Assembly (NCBI GenBank): GCA_937996795.1
Contig: CALKUH010000039.1
Span: forward strand, 65,727-129,726
Length of the DNA: 64,000 nucleotides
Reading direction: 5' to 3'
Source of the DNA: an uncultured Verrucomicrobiota bacterium
Lineage (GTDB): Bacteria; Verrucomicrobiota; Kiritimatiellia; CAIVKH01
A program made the translations under genes and the position numbers. Each line of letters starts with the position of its first letter. Position 1 is the first letter of the stretch. Under the pieces are notes generated by a model that had not been told where the DNA came from, did not search any database, and was given only the letters and a program-made list of their open reading frames with translations. Positions 58,034-64,000 of the stretch are shown one piece after another.

Positions 58034-58488
58034 GGCTCGGGATATGGGTCGGGGCGCTGGCCGTCGCGCTGGCCGCCGCGTGGGTGGGGGCGCAGACCGC
58101 CGGGGACGAGCAAACCGTCTCCGGCTTCCGCGTGCCTTCATATGACAAGGATGGCAACCTGACGTCGCAGATGTTCGGCGAAAGCGCCCGCATCCGGCCG
58201 GACGGCACCGTGGACATCACGGACCTGCGCATGGATTTCTATGCCGCGGGCACGGTCGGCACCAACCGGGAGATGGCGATGCGGGTGACCTCTCCGCACT
58301 GCGTGTATGACCGCGCGGCGGGCGTCGCCACCTCCGACGCGCCGGTGCGCATCGCCCGGGACAACATGGTGGTGACCGGCGAGGGCTTCCGCTGGACCAG
58401 CAGCAAGGAACGCCTGGAGATCCTCGGGCAGTCGAAAGTGGTGCTCAAGGACGTGAAGCGCAATATCAATTCGGAGACCGAGAGATGA
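58030..58488 (+). CDS. lptC: LptC-like LPS export protein
   Basis: 152 residues from an ATG overlapping the kdsC stop. N-terminal helix RLGIWVGALAVALAAAWVGAQ as anchor, then a periplasmic beta-jellyroll: ARIRPDGTVDITDLRMDFYA, YDRAAGVATSDAPVRIARDNMVVTG and KVVLKDVKRNI. LptC receives LPS from LptBFG and passes it to LptA. Sequence is divergent, but the place before lptA-lptB supports the call. Confidence 0.82.
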   Translation: MRLGIWVGALAVALAAAWVGAQTAGDEQTVSGFRVPSYDKDGNLTSQMFGESARIRPDGTVDITDLRMDFYAAGTVGTNREMAMRVTSPHCVYDRAAGVATSDAPVRIARDNMVVTGEGFRWTSSKERLEILGQSKVVLKDVKRNINSETER

Positions 58489-59012
58489 CGACGTTCCGCA
58501 ACCGCATGGCGATTTGGGGCGCCGCCGCCCTCTGTGCCCTCGCGCCGCTTTCCGGATCCGCCCAGACCGGGACGGCGTTGGAAGGGGAGGACAACCTCAC
58601 GGTCATCACCTCGGAGAAGCTGACGTTCGACTACCAGAAACAGTTCGCGCTGTTCGAGCGCGACGTGGTGGTGGTGGATCCCGACATGCGCCTCTACGCC
58701 GACAAGATGACGGTGAAATTCGGCGACGACAACCGCGTCACCGAGATCAAGGCCGAGGGCCGCGTGCACATCATCCAGGAGGACAAGGAGGCCCGCTCCG
58801 AGGTCGCCATCTACGGGGTGACGCAGGGCATCTTCGTGCTGACGGGCAAGCCGCAGGTCACGCGCGGGCAGGACATCCTGACGGGCGACAAGATCATTTT
58901 CTGGCGCAACCAGAACCGCATGCTGGTGGAGCCGCGCGCGCGGCTCGTGCTGCAAGCCGAACCGGGCGAAAAACGCCCCGGCTTGAACCAGGAGGCCCCG
59001 CGTGGACGATAA
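58485..59012 (+). CDS. lptA: LptA-like periplasmic LPS transport protein
   Basis: 175 residues; overlaps lptC by ATGA. Signal peptide (AIWGAAALCALAPLSGSAQ). The OstA/LptA jellyroll is visible in ITSEKLTFDYQKQFALFERDVVVVDPDMRLYADKMTV, EIKAEGRVHIIQEDKEARSEVAIY and RGQDILTGDKIIFWRNQNRMLVEP. LptA filaments carry LPS across the periplasm. It overlaps the lptB start by 11 bases. Confidence 0.9.
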   Translation: MTTFRNRMAIWGAAALCALAPLSGSAQTGTALEGEDNLTVITSEKLTFDYQKQFALFERDVVVVDPDMRLYADKMTVKFGDDNRVTEIKAEGRVHIIQEDKEARSEVAIYGVTQGIFVLTGKPQVTRGQDILTGDKIIFWRNQNRMLVEPRARLVLQAEPGEKRPGLNQEAPRGR

Positions 59013-59733
59013 GTCCCTCATCCGGACCGAGGAGCTGGTCAAGGCGTACCACGGCCGCCGTGTCGTCAACGGCGTGAATCTCGAGGTCCGCCGCGGAGAG
59101 ATCGTCGGCCTGCTCGGCCCCAACGGCGCCGGCAAGACGACCAGCTTCTACATGACCGTCGGCCTCGTGAAGCCGACCGAGGGGCGAGTGTTTTTCCAGG
59201 GCGCCGATGTCACGCAGGCGCCGATGTACCGGCGCGCGCGCATGGGCATGGGCTACCTGTCGCAGGAACCGTCGATTTTCCGCCGGCTGACCGTCGAGGA
59301 AAACGTCATGGCGATCCTCGAGACGCTCCCGATTTCGCGCCGCGAACGGCGCCAGCGCCTGCACACGCTGCTGGAGGAGTTGAAGATCGGCTATCTCGCC
59401 AAGCAGAAAGCCTACACCCTCAGCGGCGGCGAACGGCGCCGGCTTGAAATCACCCGCGCGCTCGTGACGAACCCGTCGCTGATCCTGCTCGATGAACCCT
59501 TCAGCGGCGTGGACCCGCTCGCGGTGCATGACGTGCAGCAGATCATCATCGAACTCAAGGAACGCGGCCTCGGTATCCTGATCACGGACCACAACGTGCG
59601 CGAGACGCTCGCCGTGGTGGACCGCGCCTACCTGATCTGTGAAGGCAAGGTCCTGCGCGAGGGCACGAGCGATTTTCTGATCAATGACGAGTTGAGCCGC
59701 CAATTGTACCTCGGCCCCCGCTTCAGTATGTAA
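59002..59733 (+). CDS. lptB: LPS export ABC transporter ATP-binding protein
   Basis: 243 residues from a GTG with AGGAGG upstream. Walker A GLLGPNGAGKTTSFYM, signature YTLSGGERRRLEITRAL, Walker B LILLDEPFSGVDPLAV and H-loop ITDHNVRETL are all intact, contrasting with the degenerate ATPase at 12.4 kb. It energises LPS extraction with LptF/LptG (not in the window). Confidence 0.97.
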   Translation: MDDKSLIRTEELVKAYHGRRVVNGVNLEVRRGEIVGLLGPNGAGKTTSFYMTVGLVKPTEGRVFFQGADVTQAPMYRRARMGMGYLSQEPSIFRRLTVEENVMAILETLPISRRERRQRLHTLLEELKIGYLAKQKAYTLSGGERRRLEITRALVTNPSLILLDEPFSGVDPLAVHDVQQIIIELKERGLGILITDHNVRETLAVVDRAYLICEGKVLREGTSDFLINDELSRQLYLGPRFSM

Positions 59734-59758
59734 TCCCCAATCCGTCCCCGAAATCCCC

Positions 59759-60700
59759 ATGCCCATCACCGTCAGACAGCTTTTTGAAGCCGGCCAGGAG
59801 TCCCTTGGACTCGTGGCGGAGACGGGCGCGGATTTCATGGATCAGCCCATCACCGAGGAGGCGCTGAACCGTCCGGGCCTTGCGCTCGCCGGTTTCTTCC
59901 AGTATTTCGCGCTCCGCCGCGTGCAGGTGTTCGGACTCGCGGAGTATTCCTACCTGAAAAGCCTGCCCGCGGAGGACCAGGCCAGCCGGCTGGAGCAACT
60001 GTTCAAGCGGCGCATCCCCGCCATTGTCATCACGCGCGGTCGCCATGCGACGGAGCATATGCGGGAGCTGTCGGCGAAATACCGCATCCCGGTGCTGCGG
60101 TCGAACATGATCACCGGCCAGTTCATCAACAGCGCCACGGTGCTGATCGCGACGTTGACGGCGCCGACGGTGCGCGTGCACGGCACGACCGTGGACATCA
60201 TGGGCATCGGCGCGATGATCGAAGGCGAGCCGGGCATCGGGAAAAGTGAAACGGCGCTGACCCTCATCGAGCGGGGGCACAGCCTCGTCGCGGACGACAT
60301 CACCGTGCTGCGCCGGACCAACGAGCCGGCGGTCGTGGCCTCCGCCGTGGACATCACGCGCTACCACATGGAGATCCGGGGCATCGGCATCATCCATGTG
60401 CCCAGCCTGTTCGGCGTCGCGTCGATGCGGCGCGAGACGCGGCTCGACCTGATCGTGCGGCTGCAGCGCCAGACGCCGGAAATGGAAAATGACCGCTCGG
60501 GCCTTACGCCGCAGTCCCGCGACGTGCTGGGTGTCAATATTCCCGTCATCACGCTGCCGGTCGCCGCGGGGCGCGACCTGGCCCATGTGGTCGAGGTCGC
60601 GGCCCTGAACCAGAAATTGAAACACCTCGGTCACGACGCGGCCAAGGAATTGGACGAAAAACTGATCCTCGCCCTCTCGCAACGGAAAGCACGCCCGTGA
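59759..60700 (+). CDS. hprK: HPr kinase/phosphorylase
   Basis: 313 residues. N-terminal domain with ITRGRHATEHMRELSAKYRIPVLRS, Walker A GEPGIGKSE (156-164), LVADDITVL and the HprK signature MEIRGIGIIHVPSLFG. It phosphorylates and dephosphorylates the regulatory Ser of HPr according to energy state. Located 25 bases after lptB and overlapping ptsH by GTGA, so the three pts genes are coupled. Confidence 0.97.
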   Translation: MPITVRQLFEAGQESLGLVAETGADFMDQPITEEALNRPGLALAGFFQYFALRRVQVFGLAEYSYLKSLPAEDQASRLEQLFKRRIPAIVITRGRHATEHMRELSAKYRIPVLRSNMITGQFINSATVLIATLTAPTVRVHGTTVDIMGIGAMIEGEPGIGKSETALTLIERGHSLVADDITVLRRTNEPAVVASAVDITRYHMEIRGIGIIHVPSLFGVASMRRETRLDLIVRLQRQTPEMENDRSGLTPQSRDVLGVNIPVITLPVAAGRDLAHVVEVAALNQKLKHLGHDAAKELDEKLILALSQRKARP

Positions 60701-60999
60701 GTGAACGCACCTCCAGCCAGGCCGGGGGCCAGACCCTCGTCCGCGAATTCAAGATCCTGAACAAGTTCGGCATCCACGCCCGGCCCGCCGCGCTGTTTGT
60801 GAAGACCGTAAGCCGTTTCCAGAGCGACATCACCGTCGATCGCGAGGGCATGACCGCGTCCGGCAAGAGCATCATGGGGCTGCTGACGCTGGAAGGGTAC
60901 CAGGGCTCGGTGCTCAAGGTCTCGGCGACCGGCCCGGATGCCGCCGAGGCGCTGGACGCAATCGGTGAATTGATCGCGAAGAAGTTTTACGAGGACTGA
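60697..60999 (+). CDS. ptsH: Phosphocarrier protein HPr
   Basis: 100 residues from a GTG. The active His27 is in FGIHARPAALFV and the regulatory Ser58 in SGKSIMGLLTL, 31 residues apart as in other HPr (His15/Ser46). It has an extra N-terminal tail of about 12 residues. Both phosphorylation sites and a kinase gene next door suggest full regulation. No sugar EII gene is in the window. Confidence 0.97.
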   Translation: MSERTSSQAGGQTLVREFKILNKFGIHARPAALFVKTVSRFQSDITVDREGMTASGKSIMGLLTLEGYQGSVLKVSATGPDAAEALDAIGELIAKKFYED

Positions 61000-61002
61000 A
61001 CC

Positions 61003-62781
61003 ATGGGTGAGCCCCACGAGAGCGGACGACGCGTGGAGTTGCAGGGCATCGGCGTCTCGCCCGGTGTCGCGACAGGCACGGTCTTCCTGATGACCACCGA
61101 CGACGACCGCGTCGTTGAACGCAGCATCGGGGAGGACGAGGTCGCCCGTGAAATCGCCCGGTTTGAAGAGGCGCTCATCGCCACGCGCCGCCAGTTGCAC
61201 GACATCCAGCGCCAGGTCAGCGTCGCCATCGGCCAGGAAAGCGCGAGCATCTTTGACGCGCACCTGCTCGTGGTGGATGACCGCTCGCTGGTGGAGGAAG
61301 TGATCCGCGGCCTATCCGTCTACAAGCAGAACGTCGAAACGGTACTGCGGATCGTGGCGGACCGCTACGCACAGGCGCTGCTGCGCGTCGAGGACGATTA
61401 CCTGCGTGAACGCGCCGCCGATGTGCGCGACGTGACCCGCCGCATCCTGCGCAACCTGTCCGGCGCCAGCAGCAGCTCGCTCGCGCGCCTGGAGCAGCCC
61501 TGCATCCTGGTGGCGAACGATCTCGCCCCGTCCGAGGCGGCCACGCTCAACAAGGAAAAGGTGCTCGCCTTCGCGACCGACCTGGGCAGCCCGACCTCGC
61601 ACACCGCGATCATGGCCCGCGCGCTAAACGTGCCGGCGATCGTCGGCCTGCACGATGTCAGCGTCCGCGTGTCGCGCGGGGATACGGTGCTGATCGACGG
61701 CAACAAGGGCGTGCTGATCATCAATCCCACGCGCGAGGACCTGGAACGCTACGGCAAGGTCGAGGCGTCGCGCCGGACGATCCAGACGACGCTGGACCAG
61801 CTGCGCGACGAGCCCGCCGAGACGCTCGACGGCTACCATCTCCTGTTGTCCGCCAACATTGAACTGCCGACCGACGTCGATTCCGTAATCGCCAGCGGCG
61901 CGTCGGGCGTCGGGCTGTTCCGCACGGAGTACCTGTATCTTTCGCACAAACACCTGCCCTCGGAGGACGAACAGGCGGGGATCTATGACCAGATCGCGCG
62001 CCGGCTCGCGCCCGCGCACGCCGTCATTCGCACGCTCGACCTCGGCGGCGACAAATTCCTGTCGCACGTGAAGATGCCGCAGGAGATGAATCCGTTCATG
62101 GGGTGGCGCGCCATCCGTTTTTGCCTGGCGCAGCCCGAAATCTTCAAGACCCAGTTGCGGGCCATCCTGCGCGCGAGCGTGCATGGCAACGTCAAGATCA
62201 TGTACCCGATGATCAGCAACCTCGACGAGGTGCTGAAGGCGAACCTGCTGCTCGACGAATGCAAGGAGGAGCTGCGCGGGAAACGGATTCCCTTCGACGA
62301 GGAGATCGATGTCGGCATCATGATCGAAATCCCGTCCGCCGCGCTTACGGCCCACCTGCTCGCGCCGCATGTGGATTTCTTCAGCATCGGCACGAACGAC
62401 CTCGTGCAGTACACACTCGCGGTCGACCGCGTGAATGAGCGCATCGCCTATCTGTACCAGCCCACGCACCCGGCGATCATCCGCCTCATCAAGAACACGA
62501 TCGACGTCGGCCACCAGCACGGCATCTGGACGGGCATCTGCGGCGAGATGGCCGGCAATCCGCTGATGGTGCCGCTGTTGATCGGGCTGGGGGTGGATGA
62601 GTTGAGCGTGAGCTCGTCGCTCGTGCCGCTGGTGAAGGATGTGGTGCGGAAGTTGCGCTACTCGGAGGCCGAGGAGCTGGCCGAGGTCGTGCTGGCCCGG
62701 GAATCCGCCCACGAGATCACCGAGCAGTGCCGTCAGCTCGTGGGGCGGGTCGCCCCGGAAATACTTGAACTTTTGGGGTAA
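61003..62781 (+). CDS. ptsI: Phosphoenolpyruvate-protein phosphotransferase (enzyme I)
   Basis: 592 residues, 3 bases after ptsH. The phospho-His (His200) is in TDLGSPTSHTAIMARAL; the PEP-binding barrel has GVGLFRTEYLYLSHKHLPSEDEQ, LDLGGDKFLSHVKMPQEMNPFMGWRAIRF, MIEIPSAALTAHLLA, FFSIGTNDLVQYTLAVDR and the catalytic Cys in GICGEMAGNP. It passes phosphate from PEP to HPr. Confidence 0.97.
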   Translation: MGEPHESGRRVELQGIGVSPGVATGTVFLMTTDDDRVVERSIGEDEVAREIARFEEALIATRRQLHDIQRQVSVAIGQESASIFDAHLLVVDDRSLVEEVIRGLSVYKQNVETVLRIVADRYAQALLRVEDDYLRERAADVRDVTRRILRNLSGASSSSLARLEQPCILVANDLAPSEAATLNKEKVLAFATDLGSPTSHTAIMARALNVPAIVGLHDVSVRVSRGDTVLIDGNKGVLIINPTREDLERYGKVEASRRTIQTTLDQLRDEPAETLDGYHLLLSANIELPTDVDSVIASGASGVGLFRTEYLYLSHKHLPSEDEQAGIYDQIARRLAPAHAVIRTLDLGGDKFLSHVKMPQEMNPFMGWRAIRFCLAQPEIFKTQLRAILRASVHGNVKIMYPMISNLDEVLKANLLLDECKEELRGKRIPFDEEIDVGIMIEIPSAALTAHLLAPHVDFFSIGTNDLVQYTLAVDRVNERIAYLYQPTHPAIIRLIKNTIDVGHQHGIWTGICGEMAGNPLMVPLLIGLGVDELSVSSSLVPLVKDVVRKLRYSEAEELAEVVLARESAHEITEQCRQLVGRVAPEILELLG

Positions 62782-62823
62782 TCCGCTACCTTCGCCCGTC
62801 TTGTTCAACCAAGGAGTCCTGCC

Positions 62824-64000
62824 ATGTCCGTACGCGATTTTGTGTTCACCTCCGAGTCGGTCACCGAAGGCCATCCGGACAAATTGTGCGATGGCGTGTC
62901 CGATGCCATCCTCGACGCGATCCTCGCCCAGGACCCGAAGAGCCGGGTGGCCTGCGAGACCCTCGCCAAGACGGGCATGATTGTCGTGGCGGGCGAAATC
63001 ACGACGAACGCCGTCGTGGACTACGCGCGCATCGCCCGCGAGAAGGTCTGCAAGATCGGGTTCAACCACTCCGACATCGGCTTCGACGGCAACATCTGCG
63101 CCGTGCTCGTGGCGCTCGACAAGCAGTCGCCTGACATCGCGCAGGGTGTTGACGCGAAGAAGGCCAAGGGCAAGGCGACGGCGGAGCAGGGCGCCGGCGA
63201 CCAGGGCATGATGTTTGGCTATGCGTGCGATGAGACGAAGGAGCTCATGCCGATGCCGATCACGCTCGCGCACAAGCTCACGCGCGGCCTCGCAAAGATG
63301 CGCCGCAGCGGCGAGCTGGCGTTTGTCCGTCCCGACGGCAAGTCGCAGGTCAGCGTGGTGTACGAGAACAACCGCCCCGTCCGTGTCGACAACGTGGTGA
63401 TTTCGACGCAGCACAGCCCCGATGTTTCCCACAAGCAGTTGCGCGAGGCCATCATCGAGAAACTGATCAAAAAGGTCATCCCCGCCAGCCTCATCACGAA
63501 GAACACCGAATTCTATGTCAATCCGACCGGCCGCTTCGTGGTCGGCGGTCCCCAGGGCGACTGCGGGCTGACCGGCCGCAAGATCATCGTGGACACCTAC
63601 GGCGGCATGGGCCGCCACGGCGGCGGCGCCTTCTCCGGCAAGGATCCCTCGAAGGTGGACCGCAGCGCGGCCTACATGGCGCGCTATGTCGCGAAGAACA
63701 TCGTGGCCGCGGGGCTCGCCCGTCGCGCCGAAGTTCAGCTGGCCTATGCCATCGGCTATCCCGAGCCGGTCTCCGTGCTCGTCGAAACCTTTGGCACCGG
63801 CAAGGTGGAAGAGGCGTTGATCTCGAAGGCCGTCCGCAAGGTGTTCGGCCTCAAACCGGCCCAGATCGTCGAGCAACTCGACCTGCTCCGCCCGATCTAC
63901 GAAGGCACCTCGGCCTATGGCCACTTCGGCCGCACCGAGGACCTCGACAAGTTCACCTGGGAACGGACGGACAAGGCCGAGGCGTTGAAAGCCGCGGTCT
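62824..64000 (+). CDS. metK: S-adenosylmethionine synthetase (3' end cut by window)
   Basis: At least 392 residues; the last few lie beyond base 64000. Start after AAGGAG. Motifs: FTSESVTEGHPDKLCDGVSDAILD, GAGDQGMMFGYACDETKELMPMPI, the PTGRFVVGGPQGDCGLTGRKIIVDTYGG segment and the Lys-containing loop GGGAFSGKDPSKVDRSAAY. It makes S-adenosylmethionine from methionine and ATP. The 42-base gap after ptsI shows no SAM riboswitch, so it may be read from the upstream operon or a short promoter. Confidence 0.97.
   Translation, partial: MSVRDFVFTSESVTEGHPDKLCDGVSDAILDAILAQDPKSRVACETLAKTGMIVVAGEITTNAVVDYARIAREKVCKIGFNHSDIGFDGNICAVLVALDKQSPDIAQGVDAKKAKGKATAEQGAGDQGMMFGYACDETKELMPMPITLAHKLTRGLAKMRRSGELAFVRPDGKSQVSVVYENNRPVRVDNVVISTQHSPDVSHKQLREAIIEKLIKKVIPASLITKNTEFYVNPTGRFVVGGPQGDCGLTGRKIIVDTYGGMGRHGGGAFSGKDPSKVDRSAAYMARYVAKNIVAAGLARRAEVQLAYAIGYPEPVSVLVETFGTGKVEEALISKAVRKVFGLKPAQIVEQLDLLRPIYEGTSAYGHFGRTEDLDKFTWERTDKAEALKAAV

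Noticed and set aside
62782..62823. SAM riboswitch before metK
   Set aside because: Only 42 bases separate ptsI and metK, and no paired structure or conserved SAM-aptamer element is visible.

Overview
The window reads as a 64 kb stretch of chromosome from a G+C-rich, diderm bacterium, most likely of the PVC group (Verrucomicrobiota/Kiritimatiellota-like). A two-membrane envelope is shown by kdsA/kdsC, lptC-lptA-lptB, an Mla-type lipid transport operon, a TonB-dependent receptor and an outer-membrane porin. The PVC guess rests on the hprK-ptsH-ptsI set next to lptB, on large secreted proteins with calcium-binding Asp-rich C-termini, and on short tandem repeats filling intergenic gaps. It is an inference, since no rRNA, tRNA or other taxonomic marker is present. 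About 58 protein genes are supported and two of them are cut by the window edges. I saw no CRISPR array, insertion sequence, rRNA or tRNA.

Layout. 1-5 kb: a B12-binding radical SAM protein (cut at base 1), two secreted proteins, and an ECF sigma factor paired with a membrane protein carrying a terpene-cyclase-like repeat domain. 5-7.7 kb: a TonB-like protein and its receptor. 7.7-11.5 kb: an accessory patch with one visibly less G+C-rich orphan gene followed by a two-gene membrane protein/lipase cassette. 11.6-18.6 kb: an Mla-type operon whose ABC ATPase has lost every catalytic motif, then a TPR lipoprotein, SH3 protein, M48 protease and CHASE2 cyclase, tightly packed. 18.7-27 kb: MBL-fold hydrolase, VapBC, a circularly permuted ATP-grasp/alpha-E pair, a CorA-like transporter with a potassium channel, a PHP phosphatase and a quinone oxidoreductase. 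26.8-35.7 kb: a complete phosphate regulon reading leftward (phoB, porin, small ORF, pstS, pstC, pstA, pstB, phoU). 35.8-43.7 kb: a photolyase operon (SDR, SRPBCC, photolyase) and a lipid-modification operon (NUDIX, FAD amine-oxidase-like protein, DUF1365-CFA synthase fusion). Together these resemble the photo-oxidative/singlet-oxygen gene set of other bacteria. 43.7-56.5 kb: a giant secreted metalloprotease, prfC, a hybrid histidine kinase, tpx, two small secreted proteins, a secreted EEP-family phosphodiesterase and a TPR protein. 56.7-64 kb: a rightward core operon kdsA-kdsC-lptC-lptA-lptB-hprK-ptsH-ptsI, then metK, cut at the right edge.

Cross-cutting observations. Several transcription units that lack a Shine-Dalgarno sequence have a sigma-70-like promoter whose -10 box lies only 6-9 bases before the start codon, suggesting leaderless mRNAs. 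Short tandem repeat families occupy convergent gene junctions, supply stop codons to both flanking genes, and in one case form the start of a lipoprotein gene. Three GATTAGG-like boxes at 11-base spacing precede phoB and are a candidate Pho box. The strongest candidates for something undescribed are the lipase/SLATT-like cassette, the Mla operon with a dead ATPase, the DUF1365-CFA fusion and the sigma factor/alpha-toroid membrane protein pair.
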